Source: CAJQQK01 sp963696075
GTDB taxonomy: Bacteria > Pseudomonadota > Alphaproteobacteria > Rhizobiales > Hyphomicrobiaceae
NCBI GenBank assembly: GCA_963696075.1
Contig: CAVOJD010000029.1
Span: forward strand, 1 to 64,000
Direction of reading: 5' to 3'
DNA length: 64,000 nt
Below, piece after piece: positions 28,025-36,844 of this stretch. Numbering within the stretch: position 1 is the stretch's first letter; each line of letters begins with the position of its first letter. The notes beneath the pieces were generated by a model. It had not been told where the DNA came from. It saw only the letters and a program-made list of their open reading frames with translations, and made no database searches. The translations under genes were made by a program, and so were the position numbers.

Positions 28025-28213
28025 TTAGTGTAGCGTGCGCCCAACCGTCCGAAGCCCGGCCGCGCTCGCGAACCATAGCGAGCCGGATTTCACCAGCAGA
28101 CCGGATCTGGAAAGTTGCTCGACCATCGGCATATGCAGCGGTGGCACGATCGTCAGAGGATGATCTGCGACCAGTTCGAGCATCGCTAAGGCGTTTGCAT
28201 CTAACTCATACAT
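28025..28213 (-). CDS. small hypothetical protein, possible winged-helix fragment
   Basis: A 62-residue frame starting MYELDANALAMLELVADHPLTIVPPLHMPMVEQLSRSGLL. The pattern of a helix, a second helix with PMVEQLSRSGLLVKSG and two short strands (SLWFASAAGLRTV) looks like a small winged-helix unit. I see no strong ribosome site and cannot place it in a family. It lies 116 bases upstream of the enoyl-CoA hydratase in the same direction. Confidence 0.4.
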   Translation of the reverse strand: MYELDANALAMLELVADHPLTIVPPLHMPMVEQLSRSGLLVKSGSLWFASAAGLRTVGRTLH

Positions 28214-28557
28214 AACTCAACTACCCCGCACACACGGCAGGAACGCGAATGCCTGAGCAGTAATGGAACTGGTGGTCAGCCGCTGCCGACCACCAGTTCA
28301 TCCCCGCACAGGCAGTTCCAGGAACAGTTGGCCAATTTGCCCTCGCCCAACTGTCACGCAACTGCCGTCACATCGTCGTAAACGGTCCACACATCGGCGA
28401 TCTATGCCTCAGGACCGCAAAACAATATTTACAAATTAATCAAAGCCCGTGCCTTGGGAAGTCCGGCATATCTGCGCCATGTGCATTACCGACATATTGC
28501 CTGCAGGTGTAACGTATTTGTCACGATTCGAGTGGGCAATGGGGTCATGAGGACGGT
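28214..28557. other. intergenic region of 344 bases with one strong hairpin
   Basis: No coding frame of note was seen. The region is more AT-rich near 28420-28460. Its one clear structure is the 12-base inverted repeat at 28266-28299. It lies downstream of the long Clp-N/DUF4332 gene on the minus strand. Confidence 0.5.
28266..28299. other. strong intergenic hairpin
   Basis: GAACTGGTGGTC (28266-28277) and GACCACCAGTTC (28288-28299) form a perfect 12-base stem with a 10-base loop. There is no T-run on either side, so it is not a standard Rho-independent terminator. It could stabilise the 3' end of the minus-strand transcript from 28558-30462 or be a protein-binding site. Confidence 0.65.
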
Positions 28558-30462
28558 TCAGGCTGCGCGGTCGAGTTCTGCGAGTGTCGCGAACTCTGCC
28601 CATTTCGCGATCTTGTCGAGCGGCGGCGGCGGGCCATTGCGCAAAATCCGTTGTCCGTCGCGCGTCGCGGCAAACTTCAAGATGTCAGCGCTCAGGTCTC
28701 CGCCGGACGCCTCCACGATCGCCCCGGCCGACGTGTAGCCGGACCCGACCAGCAGTTGGGCATGTGTCCCGCGAAGCCACGGGATCGTGCACACCAGACG
28801 CGCCTGCATCTGCCAGTCTTCGATCGTCTGCGTGGTGATGTAGCGCGTGTTGATGCGCTCGGCGAGATCCGCTGCATCGGCTGCCAGCAGGTCCGCAACC
28901 GTCATGATGCCGTGTGGCATGAGCCGGGACGCCGTCCGGGGACCGATAGAGGGGGCCGCGACAATGTCATCCGTCATGGCCAGATAGAACCGCTTGGCCG
29001 CCGGATCCCCTTCCGAAGCCTCGTCCTCGAAGGGCTCGACGTCGCGCGCGCGATCCTCGCCTGGGGGCCGACGCGTATGGTCTCGATCGAAAGTCCGTTC
29101 ACGATCCCCATCGTAAGATCCGCGCATTGAGCGGGTCGATGACGAAGACGCGTAGGACCGCGACGTGCGAGACGACCGCGATGAGCGCCGCCGCCGGCCG
29201 CGGGACAGGTTGCTCAATCGGGACCGCGATCGCGACCAGCCGCTGCCGCGAGTCCCGTTGCCGCTATTTGAATCCGTGTCATCATCTCCATTATCATCCC
29301 GTGTCCGCGACGACGCGCCCGTCCCACCTGATGATTGGGTGCGGCTGCCGGACGATGATGATGACGCCGCCGCCGCTGACGCCGATCGTGCACCGCCCTG
29401 CCGCGCAATCGAGGTTTCGAGCCGATCCAGGGCGGCCTCGATCAGCGCCAGCCGATGGTCATCTGTCGCGCCATCGCGATGCTGCGCCCGCCGCCCTGCG
29501 CCGAATTCCGACAGCCGTCCCTCAAGGGTCGCAAACGCCTCGCCGATGATGTCCTTGAGCGCGGCAATGTCGCGGCTCATGCCGTCAAGACGGAGCTGGG
29601 TTGCTTCACGATGGCGCGCGGTGTCGCGGGCCGACGCCTCTCGCGCCTGGGCAAGATCGGCGATCTGGCGTTCCAGATGGCGGGTGTCGCACGAGACTGA
29701 TTCGCCTCGTCCGCCGTGCTGGTCGGATCTCTGGTGCATCCAATCGGTATTGACCGGGGCGGCGGCCCTTGGTGCAAACGATGCGGCCAACTCGTCCTCC
29801 CGGCCGACATCGACCCGAAGCTCGAACGGATCGTTGGACCGTGCCGCAGACCCATGACGCCGCGCAGGCGTGAGTGGCGATAGATGGTCGGTCCGCTCTG
29901 GCGAGCGTCCGTCGCTGTGGTGCAGCCCGCGCGCGCCAGACCGCTCGCCTTGGCGCTGCCGGCGCGTCTGGTCGCGGCCACGGGACGTCTGTGCAACGAA
30001 TTGCGCGCTGGCCAGGTCGCGGCTCTCACGCACCAACGCGTCTGCCATGTCAGCGAGCGTCACCGTGCCGGCACCGCGGCGAAGGGCCCGTCCTTCGGCG
30101 CGCAGCAACAGGGCCAGGAGGTCATCGGAAAGCACGGGCGCGTGTCCCACGGAACGCATCGCCCCCGCTGCCAACATCCCCCGCGCCGCGGTGGCGGCGT
30201 CCGCCGGCTGAAGACCGGCAGCCACCAGCGCCTCGCATCCGTCCCGATGAGCCGCCATCGCGATGATGAAGTCGGCCACCTCCACCGTGGCCGAGCCGCG
30301 CGCTGACGCGCCTTGCTGGGCCATCCCGCAGCACGTCGCGATATCGTCGTCGGCCATCAACGCCCCGGCGCTGGCCTCGAAGGCGTCCGAAGAGGGCTGA
30401 GGGTGGGGGCTGGAATGGTGTCGCGCGGCCGGTTGCGCGCCGCAGCAAGGGCAGTTGGACAT
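28558..30462 (-). CDS. mosaic protein: Clp-N-like domain, coiled coil, Ser/Arg-rich linker, DUF4332
   Basis: A 634-residue protein; ATG 30462 is preferred to TTG 30471. It opens with CPCCGAQ, a possible metal-binding pair. Residues about 60-145 match the ClpA/ClpB N-domain pattern: VEVADFIIAMAAHRDGCEALV, then PVLSDDLLALLLRAEGRALRRGAGTVTLADMADALV, equivalent to the two Clp-N repeats. A basic low-complexity stretch and a coiled coil (about 270-320) come next, followed by a long Ser/Arg/Asp-rich linker (about 355-475). The C-terminal 135 residues form a DUF4332 helix-hairpin-helix domain (APSIGPRTASRLMPHGIMTVADLLAADAADLAERIN). There is no AAA ATPase domain. Function unknown; adaptor or nucleic-acid-associated scaffolding roles are possible. 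Confidence 0.75.
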   Translation of the reverse strand: MSNCPCCGAQPAARHHSSPHPQPSSDAFEASAGALMADDDIATCCGMAQQGASARGSATVEVADFIIAMAAHRDGCEALVAAGLQPADAATAARGMLAAGAMRSVGHAPVLSDDLLALLLRAEGRALRRGAGTVTLADMADALVRESRDLASAQFVAQTSRGRDQTRRQRQGERSGARGLHHSDGRSPERTDHLSPLTPARRHGSAARSNDPFELRVDVGREDELAASFAPRAAAPVNTDWMHQRSDQHGGRGESVSCDTRHLERQIADLAQAREASARDTARHREATQLRLDGMSRDIAALKDIIGEAFATLEGRLSEFGAGRRAQHRDGATDDHRLALIEAALDRLETSIARQGGARSASAAAASSSSSGSRTQSSGGTGASSRTRDDNGDDDTDSNSGNGTRGSGWSRSRSRLSNLSRGRRRRSSRSSRTSRSYASSSSTRSMRGSYDGDRERTFDRDHTRRPPGEDRARDVEPFEDEASEGDPAAKRFYLAMTDDIVAAPSIGPRTASRLMPHGIMTVADLLAADAADLAERINTRYITTQTIEDWQMQARLVCTIPWLRGTHAQLLVGSGYTSAGAIVEASGGDLSADILKFAATRDGQRILRNGPPPPLDKIAKWAEFATLAELDRAA

Positions 30463-30627
30463 GTCGGACAAAGCTCTTTCAGGCTGGTCATTGAAAGATG
30501 ACGCAAACCGGATTTCTCATCCGCGATACACGATTCTCACCGCCCGTGGCGCCGCCTCTCCACACCTGACGAGGGCCGTGTTCTGCGCTAAGCTGCATCT
30601 TCACGACGGCTTGGGAGGTGATTTCAG

Positions 30628-31263
30628 ATGAGCGATGCAACGCTGGCGGACGACGACGCCATAACCACCCTCGAGGATCTCGAGGCACTCTACGGCGCTG
30701 CGGTGCCGCGCAGCCTGACCAAGGAGATTGATTACATCTCCGACCATTACCGTGCCTTCATCGAGGCTTCGCCCTTCATGATGATCGCCTCGATCGCGCC
30801 GGAAGGTCTTGATTGTTCGCCGCGCGGCGACCCGGCGGGCTTCGTGCGCGTCGTCGATCAGAAGACCGTCCTCATTCCCGATCGGCGCGGCAACAACCGC
30901 CTCGACACCTTGAAGAACATCATTCGCGACCCGCGCGTCTCGCTGCTGTTCCTGATCCCCGGCGTCGGCGAAACCCTGCGCATCAACGGCCGCGCACGCC
31001 TCACCACGGAGCCTGAACTGTGCGCTTCTTTCGAGATGCAGGGCAAGGCGCCGAAGTGCATCATCGAAGTGACCGCCGAGCGTGTCTATTTCCAGTGCCA
31101 GAAGGCATTGGCGCGCTCGAAATTGTGGGCGCAGGAAACGCAGATCGAACGCAGCAAGTTGCCGACGGCTGGCGAGATCATGGCAGCGCTCATGGAGGAG
31201 CCGTTCGACCATGCCGCTTATGATGCCGAATATCCCGAGCACATGAAGAAGACGATCTACTGA
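30628..31263 (+). CDS. pyridoxamine 5'-phosphate oxidase-family FMN protein
   Basis: A 211-residue protein preceded by a strong GGAGGT. Residues 45-150 carry the split-barrel flavin-binding fold: SPFMMIASIAPEGLDCSPRGDPAGFVRVVD, then LIPDRRGNNRLDTLKNIIRDPRVSLLFLIPGVGETLRINGRARL. The C-terminal IIEVTAERVYFQCQKALARSKLW is typical of the MSMEG_1061-type subgroup. These proteins bind FMN or F420-like cofactors and reduce or degrade small molecules, but the substrate is unknown. It is divergent from the mosaic protein gene and does not look like a pyridoxine biosynthesis enzyme. Confidence 0.88.
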   Translation: MSDATLADDDAITTLEDLEALYGAAVPRSLTKEIDYISDHYRAFIEASPFMMIASIAPEGLDCSPRGDPAGFVRVVDQKTVLIPDRRGNNRLDTLKNIIRDPRVSLLFLIPGVGETLRINGRARLTTEPELCASFEMQGKAPKCIIEVTAERVYFQCQKALARSKLWAQETQIERSKLPTAGEIMAALMEEPFDHAAYDAEYPEHMKKTIY

Positions 31264-31431
31264 GGCCCGTCGCCCGCTGCGACTTCGCGGCATCAGGCCC
31301 GCCGCGTTCGCGCGGCATCAGAAATGTGAAATTGCGCACGAGCCGTAAAGATCGCCAGAGAGGGCTTCATCTGCCGTCATGGAGGACTTAGGGTCGACTG
31401 AAGAACAAATCGCAGGAATGAGGTGCGCATC

Positions 31432-32322
31432 ATGGCAAGAATTGGCTTCGTCGGGCTCGGCAATATGGGGATCCATATGGCCGCCAATCTGGCCAAGGCC
31501 GGCCACAACGTGACCGGCTTCGATGTTGTGGCGGCAAGCGTCGATGCCGCCAAAGCCCGCGGCGTCACACCGGCAGCAAACGCCAATGACTGCGCCACGG
31601 GGGCCGACGTCGTCGTCACCATGCTGCCCGTCGGCCGCCATGTCATCGAGGTCTATTCCGGTGGCATCCTCGAGGCGGCGGAGAAGGGCACGCTGTTCAT
31701 CGATTCATCTACCATCGACGTTGCAGCCGCCGCTGAGGCGCATCAGATGGCGGCCGATGCCGGCATGATGAGTGTCGACGCCCCCGTCTCCGGCGGTGTC
31801 GGCGGCGCCGAAGCAGGAAGCCTCACGTTCATGGTCGGTGGCACGGACGCGGCCGTCGAGCGCGCCCGTCCGGTCATCGAGGCGATGGGCCAGAAGCTCG
31901 TCCACTGCGGCGATGCCGGCGCCGGCCAGGCCGCCAAGATCTGCAACAACATGATCATGGCGATCTCCATGATCGGCGTTGCCGAGGGCCTCGTCCTCGC
32001 CGAGAAGCTCGGGCTTTCGCATCAGGCGCTTTATGATGTGGTTTCGACCTCTTCGGGCAGCTGCTGGTCGATGAACACCTACTGCCCCGTGCCGGGACCG
32101 GTGCCGACGTCGCCCGCCAACAATGACTTCAAGCCGGGCTTCATGACGAAGTTGATGGCCAAGGACCTGATGCTCTCCCAGGAAGCGGCCCTGAGCGCGG
32201 GCGCCTCGACGCCGATGGGCGCGGAGGCCACCCACCTGATGCGCCTCCACATGAGCCAGGGCGATGTGGCCGAGAAGGATTTCTCCTCGATCATCGAATT
32301 CATTCGCGGTCGCATGAGCTGA
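31432..32322 (+). CDS. mmsB: 3-hydroxyisobutyrate dehydrogenase
   Basis: A 296-residue NAD-dependent beta-hydroxyacid dehydrogenase. The ATG at 31432 has GAGGTG upstream. It shows the Rossmann motif GFVGLGNMG (residues 5-13), the substrate-binding DAPVSGGVGGAEAGSLTFMVGG and the catalytic Lys in GAGQAAKICNNMIM. The specific stretch SSGSCWSMNTYCPVPGPVPTSPANNDFKPGF is characteristic of true 3-hydroxyisobutyrate dehydrogenases. It oxidises 3-hydroxyisobutyrate to methylmalonate semialdehyde in valine breakdown, consistent with the HIBYL-CoA hydrolase and isobutyryl-CoA-type dehydrogenase genes a few kilobases away. Confidence 0.95.
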   Translation: MARIGFVGLGNMGIHMAANLAKAGHNVTGFDVVAASVDAAKARGVTPAANANDCATGADVVVTMLPVGRHVIEVYSGGILEAAEKGTLFIDSSTIDVAAAAEAHQMAADAGMMSVDAPVSGGVGGAEAGSLTFMVGGTDAAVERARPVIEAMGQKLVHCGDAGAGQAAKICNNMIMAISMIGVAEGLVLAEKLGLSHQALYDVVSTSSGSCWSMNTYCPVPGPVPTSPANNDFKPGFMTKLMAKDLMLSQEAALSAGASTPMGAEATHLMRLHMSQGDVAEKDFSSIIEFIRGRMS

Positions 32323-32341
32323 TCAAGCTGCGCGACCCCTC

Positions 32342-32380
32342 CTGGCCCGCCGCTGTTACCTCCCTTGAGCGGCGGGCCAG
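32342..32380. other. strong hairpin between mmsB and the isomerase gene
   Basis: CTGGCCCGCCGCT (32342-32354) pairs perfectly over 13 bases with AGCGGCGGGCCAG (32368-32380) across a 13-base loop. No T-run follows, so complete termination is doubtful. It could protect the mmsB mRNA end or reduce read-through to the next gene. Confidence 0.65.
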
Positions 32381-32418
32381 ATGCGCTCAGGCCACCGATC
32401 AACCGGAAAGACCGTGAG

Positions 32419-33027
32419 ATGACGAAGATCGACTATTTCCTTTCGCTGAATTCGCCGTGGACCTATCTGGGCAGCGCCCGCTTCATCGAACTCGTCCGCC
32501 GCCACGGCGTCGATGTCGCGGTCAAGCCGGCGAACTTCGGTGAGGTTTTCGCGGTGAGTGGTGGCCTGCCGCTGCCCAAACGCTCCAAGCAGCGCCAAGC
32601 CTATCGCATGATGGAGCTGAAGCGCTGGCGCGACGAACTGGACATCCCGATCCTGCTCGAGCCGAAGCATTTCCCCTCCGACGAGCGCCCCGGTGTTCAC
32701 GCCGTCATCGCCGCAGCCCTGGCCGGCGCCGACGCGCTGTCTCTTTCGTCTGAGATTGGCCGGGCCCTGTGGGAGCGCGATGAGCCGATCTCCGATGCGG
32801 GCGTGATTGCGGCGGCAGCGGATCGCGCCGGCGTTAATCTCGCCGAGATCCTTGCCGCCGCGCCGTCGGCGGAAGATCTCGATGCGGCTTGGAAAGCAAA
32901 CACCGCCGAGGCCATCGAGAAGGGCGTTTTCGGCGCCCCGAGCTATCGCTTTGAGGATGGCGAGATCATGTGGGGCCAGGACCGTGTCCACTTCGTCGCC
33001 AAGAAGCTTGCCGCCCTGGCGGGTTGA
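32419..33027 (+). CDS. 2-hydroxychromene-2-carboxylate isomerase-like DsbA-family protein
   Basis: A 202-residue thioredoxin-fold protein of the GST-kappa/HCCA isomerase family. The start at 32419 gives MTKIDYFLSLNSPWTYLGSARFIEL, the family N terminus with Ser in SPW at the GSH-activating position. Helical insertion, then the cis-Pro GVFGAPSYRFEDGEIMWGQDRVHFV and C-terminal helix match HCCA isomerase. These enzymes use glutathione to isomerise aromatic breakdown intermediates, although many members have unknown substrates. It lies 96 bases after mmsB, with the hairpin between. Confidence 0.9.
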   Translation: MTKIDYFLSLNSPWTYLGSARFIELVRRHGVDVAVKPANFGEVFAVSGGLPLPKRSKQRQAYRMMELKRWRDELDIPILLEPKHFPSDERPGVHAVIAAALAGADALSLSSEIGRALWERDEPISDAGVIAAAADRAGVNLAEILAAAPSAEDLDAAWKANTAEAIEKGVFGAPSYRFEDGEIMWGQDRVHFVAKKLAALAG

Positions 33028-33090
33028 CGGCAGCCACATCGCGGCATGGCCCTGCCGTACTCCCCTCTCCACGCGGTCCGAAACGCTCCC

Positions 33091-33399
33091 ACCTCGACGG
33101 CTTGCCGTCGGGGAGCGCCCGCGACCCGCGCCCTTGGCGCGCCCATGTGGAGGGCCCGGTCGCGCATGCGACCGGAATCGCCCGTGAACGAAATCACCTC
33201 GACGGCTTGCCGTCGGGGAGCGCCCGCGACCCGCGCCCTTGGCGCGCCCATGTGGAGGGCCCGGTCGCGCATGCGACCGGAATCGCCCGTGAACGAAATC
33301 ACCTCGACGGCTTGCCGTCGGGGAGCGCCCGCGACCCGCGCCCTTGGCGCGCCCATGTGGAGGGCCCGGTCGCGCATGCGCCCGGAATCGCCCGTGAAC
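33091..33399. repeat. 105-base tandem repeat, three copies, intergenic
   Basis: Units begin at 33091, 33196 and 33301. Copies 1 and 2 are identical over 105 bases; copy 3 matches for its 99 bases except one change (A to C at 33381). Each unit has internal hairpins: CGACGG-CTTG-CCGTCG and CCGGTCGC-GCAT-GCGACCGG, the latter disrupted in copy 3. The period is a multiple of three, so frames stay open on both strands, but no ribosome site or domain supports a gene. It fills the 376-base space between two convergent genes. The near-identity points to recent duplication. Confidence 0.93.
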
Positions 33400-33403
33400 T
33401 CAA

Positions 33404-34732
33404 CTAAGCCGCGTCGACTTTGTCGCGCGCTGGGGCTTCGGCTTCCGGGGTCCATCGGTCCCAGGCGACGCCTTTGTCGACCATCCGCTTGGCCTGCCAC
33501 TTGAGCAGAGGGAGCACACGGTTCGAGATCCAGATCTGGCGGCGCGTGCTCTCGGTATCGATGAACTGGGTCGGCGGCGGATTGTAGCGCCGCCACTTGA
33601 GGACCGCGCCGAGCGGCGGCTCGATCTCGTCCTGCATCTGGATCATGCGCGCATAAAGGTGCGCGGCTGGGGTCAAGAGACGCCCGAAACCGCCGCGCGG
33701 CTGGGAGGCGCCGACGATGTAGAGGTTCTTGACGTTGGCTGGGAACGCCCCGCCGTAGACCTGCACGACGTCGCCGTCGACCGGGATCAGGCCCTCGGGC
33801 AGGAATGGGAACTTGTAGTCGAAGCCGGTCGCCGCGACGACCATGTCGTATTCACCCTTGGTCCCGTCACGGAAGTGGACGGTCTTGCCCTCGAAGCGTT
33901 CGATCTGTTCGCGCGGCGTGACGAGGCCGAGGCGCAGGTAATTCAACAGGTCGGTGCCGTAGGTCGGGTGGCGGTCGAAGATCTTGTGGTCGGGCTTCTT
34001 GAGGCCATAGCGGCGGTAGTCCCCGATCGTCGCCCAAATGATCGCCCGGAGCGCGAGGCGCTGGGCAAAGATCGGCATCCACCAGATCGGCACGTCCGTC
34101 AGCGGCCGCCCGAACGCGGTCTTCGGGAAGAACCAGTAGCCGGAGCGCAGCGACAGATCACACGACCGTCCAACCCGCGCCGCCTCGCACGCCACATCGT
34201 GCGCCGAGTTGCCGGCGCCGATGACAAGCACGCGCTTGTCGGCAAGCTGATCGGGGCGGTGGTAATCCTTGGTGTGGATGTATTCGCCCTCGAACGTGCC
34301 GGGAATGTCGGGAAAGCGCTTGGCCCAGTGGTGGCCGTTGCACACGACCACGCCCTTGTAGGTGCGCGTCTCGCCATCCTCGAAATCGACCGTCCAGCTA
34401 TCGTCCGCGTTGGGCGCGGTGTGCGAAACCGTCTTGTTGAATTCGATGCCCTCGCCGATGCCGCGGTCGCGCGCATAGGCTTCGAGATATTCGCGCATCT
34501 GTTTCGCGCTGGGAAAATCGGGATAATCGGCCGGCATGGGATAATCGGCGAATGCCGTTGTGCCCTTTGACGAGACGATGTGTGTCGTATCGAAAACGCC
34601 GCTGTACCAGTTACCGCCAATGCCCCCGTTGGCATCGACATGATCGTAGGGAGTGCCGGCCTGTTTCAGCGCATCGGCCATCGCCAGTCCGACCGGGCCC
34701 GCGCCGATGATTAGGAGCCTTTCACGGATCAT
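33404..34732 (-). CDS. flavin-containing monooxygenase
   Basis: A 442-residue flavoprotein. The first Rossmann motif is GAGPVGLAMADAL (residues 10-22), followed by GGIGGNWYSGVFD. The FMO identifying sequence FEGEYIHTKDY fits FxGxxxHxxxY. The second nucleotide motif is VIGAGNSAHDVACEAA, and VVAATGFDYKFPFL matches the ATG motif. It uses NADPH and oxygen to oxygenate a nitrogen-, sulfur- or carbonyl-containing substrate. The last 50 residues are helical and outside the core. It is a single gene flanked by the tandem repeat on one side and a 290-base gap on the other. Substrate unknown. Confidence 0.93.
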   Translation of the reverse strand: MIRERLLIIGAGPVGLAMADALKQAGTPYDHVDANGGIGGNWYSGVFDTTHIVSSKGTTAFADYPMPADYPDFPSAKQMREYLEAYARDRGIGEGIEFNKTVSHTAPNADDSWTVDFEDGETRTYKGVVVCNGHHWAKRFPDIPGTFEGEYIHTKDYHRPDQLADKRVLVIGAGNSAHDVACEAARVGRSCDLSLRSGYWFFPKTAFGRPLTDVPIWWMPIFAQRLALRAIIWATIGDYRRYGLKKPDHKIFDRHPTYGTDLLNYLRLGLVTPREQIERFEGKTVHFRDGTKGEYDMVVAATGFDYKFPFLPEGLIPVDGDVVQVYGGAFPANVKNLYIVGASQPRGGFGRLLTPAAHLYARMIQMQDEIEPPLGAVLKWRRYNPPPTQFIDTESTRRQIWISNRVLPLLKWQAKRMVDKGVAWDRWTPEAEAPARDKVDAA

Positions 34733-35022
34733 AAGGCCATGTCTCCTGATACTAATTTACAATGTTCAAGCCGGGTTATGAGCAACTCCTATGCCACCGG
34801 CAATCCATAACGATAGAAAAGGCAAACGGATGAATTGATTATACGGGTCAGATAAAGTCCAAGACATGCGACTGGGGCGCACGGGGCGGATTGCCGCCAG
34901 CCGTTGGCCCGCTTTCCGCCGGGCGCGCCGAAAAACCCATCCAACAGTCACGGATTAAGGCTCTTAATAATGAATGCTGTCAACGCAGCATAATCAAAGC
35001 TGTCAACGCAGTGCGGTTGGCC

Positions 35023-36087
35023 TCAGTCCGGCGCGGTGAGCTGGAGCGCCTCGCCGTCCGGCAGCGGTGCCAGGAATTCCGCCACCATGTCCGGCGTCAC
35101 GCCGGCAGCCGTCGGCGGGTTCCACTTGGGCGCCTTGTCCTTGTCGACCAGCAACGCCCGTACCCCCTCAATGAACTCCCCGTGCCGGAAGAGGCGTGTG
35201 ACCAGCCGGTATTCGAGATTGAGCGATTCTTCGACGGACGACATGCCGCGCGCCTGGCGAACCGCGGCAAGCGTGAGTTTGAGCGCCAGCGGAGAGCGTT
35301 GGCGCGCCGTTTTGAGCGCCTTTTCATGCCACGCTTCCGTGCCCTCCCCCAACGCTTCCATGATCTCTTCAAGCGTCTCCAGGCCAAAGATCTGATCGAC
35401 GCTGTCCTGACGCTCAGTCAGCACCGGAGGGGGCGGCGCGGCGGCAAAGCTCGCAATCGTCACCCCGACCGGGTCGCCATTCGGTGCGACCAGCGCCGCC
35501 ACAAGGTCATCGCGCGCCGCCGATTGCACGGTGGTGTCGGCGAACTCCATCAGGATTGCATCGCCTGCGTTCATGCGCTCGCCGAGCAGCCCGAGATATT
35601 CCCCGAAATGCCCCGGCGTCTGCGCCAAAAGCCACATCCCCCCGACATCCGGCACCAGCCCGATCCCGGTCTCCGGCATCGCCAGCATCGCGCGCTCCGT
35701 GACGACCCGGTGGCTGGCGTGCGCCGAAAGCCCGATGCCACCGCCCATCACGATGCCGTCCATCACTGCGACATAAGGCTTGGGATAGCGCGCGATCATC
35801 TGGTTGAGATGATATTCGTCCCACCAGAAGCGGCTTGCGAACGCACCGCCATCATTGCGCTGTTCGTAAAGTGTCAGCACATCACCGCCGGCGCAAAGCG
35901 CGCGCTCCCCCGCGCCGTCGAGAATGACGAGCGCCACCTGATCATCATCCAGCCACGCTTCGAGCGCCGCCCGGATCTGGCCGATCTGCGGATAGGTGAG
36001 CGCATTGAGCGCCGCAGGGCGATTGAGCGTGATCCGCCCTGCCCGGCCCTCGCGCCGAATGATGATTTCGTCTGCTTCTGCGTTCAT
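35023..36087 (-). CDS. 3-hydroxyisobutyryl-CoA hydrolase
   Basis: A 354-residue crotonase-fold thioesterase. It is longer than hydratases and shows the HIBYL-CoA hydrolase signature: GERALCAGGDV, YPKPYVAVMDGIVMGGGIGLSAHASHRVVTERAMLAMPETGIGLVPDVGG, the C-terminal segment SPLALKLTLAAVRQ and LNLEYRLVTRLFRHGEFIEGVRALLVDKDKAPKWNP. It releases 3-hydroxyisobutyrate in the valine pathway, feeding mmsB. ATG 36087 is preferred to GTG 36096. The stop of the upstream dehalogenase in its corrected frame lies at 36093, so the genes are joined. Confidence 0.95.
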   Translation of the reverse strand: MNAEADEIIIRREGRAGRITLNRPAALNALTYPQIGQIRAALEAWLDDDQVALVILDGAGERALCAGGDVLTLYEQRNDGGAFASRFWWDEYHLNQMIARYPKPYVAVMDGIVMGGGIGLSAHASHRVVTERAMLAMPETGIGLVPDVGGMWLLAQTPGHFGEYLGLLGERMNAGDAILMEFADTTVQSAARDDLVAALVAPNGDPVGVTIASFAAAPPPPVLTERQDSVDQIFGLETLEEIMEALGEGTEAWHEKALKTARQRSPLALKLTLAAVRQARGMSSVEESLNLEYRLVTRLFRHGEFIEGVRALLVDKDKAPKWNPPTAAGVTPDMVAEFLAPLPDGEALQLTAPD

Positions 36088-36092
36088 AGTTC

Positions 36093-36823
36093 TCACGTCT
36101 CGTGGGCTTGCGCGACGGCGTCAGCAAAGGCTGCCATCGAGTTGAACTGGAAATCGACTTGTGGACGCTCCCCGGGTCCATCGTCGCCCCGAACCCGTCC
36201 TGGTCGTGGCGCCGGTAGATCCAGCACGTAGCCAGCCCGTGCCGGGTGGCGGGGACGTGATCGTGGAACAGGCTTTCTGCGACATGGAGAATGCGGTGCT
36301 TCTCGATGCCCCGCTCGGCGAGCCGGGTGATCATGTAGTCGAAGTTGCGCGCATCCGGCTTGTAGGAACCGATGTCTTCTGCCGTATAGATCGCGTCGAA
36401 TGCGACGCCGAGCCGCGCATTGGCGCCAGCAAAGCTCGCATTGTCGACGTTCGATAGGATGACCAGTTTGTAGTGCTGCTTGAGGCGTCCGAGCGCGGCG
36501 GCGCTGTCGCCAAATGCAGGCCAGTGCGGCACCGACCGTCCGTAGGTTTGGGCTGCCTCCCACGTCGGCGTCAGGCCCCACGCTTCGCCGATGCGCCGGT
36601 AGACGGTGGCGAGTAACTCGCTGTATTTCTTGGCCGGCGTCTGGCGCTGCTGTGTCGATTCATGAAACGCGTGGGCTTCGAGGATCTGATCGCGCGACGG
36701 GCGCGGGTCGATCTGATCGACGAGGGGGGCGAGGCCCGCCACCATGCCGCTTTCCCAGTCGATCAGCGTGCCGTAGCAATCGAAGGTGAGCGCGTCGAAG
36801 TCCTTCAGTCGGGCAAGTTCCAT
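36093..36823 (-). pseudogene. haloacid dehalogenase type II broken by one missing base near its 3' end
   Basis: Two frames together encode a HAD-superfamily dehalogenase of about 243 residues. The main frame starts MELARLKDFDALTFDCYGTLIDWE (nucleophile Asp in FDCYGT), continues through KLVILSNVDN, the Lys/Asp region YKPDARNFDYM and ends normally to GFGATMDPG. After that it runs into unrelated Arg-rich sequence. The second frame resumes at ERPQVDFQFNSMAAFADAVAQAHET and stops at 36093. One base is missing from a C-run on the plus strand at 36170-36173. A homopolymer indel is a common read error, so this may be intact in the organism. If real, only the last 25 residues change and the active site stays. 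Confidence 0.85.
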
Positions 36824-36844
36824 GGTCGCTGTTCGTTTCCTTGC

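Noticed and set aside
33091..33399. CRISPR array
   Set aside because: Units are contiguous and identical throughout with no variable spacers, and there are no cas genes.
32943..33596. Open frames on both strands across the tandem repeat, encoding 35-residue repeats
   Set aside because: They exist because 105 is a multiple of three and the unit has no stop; there is no ribosome site, and the frames cross into flanking genes.
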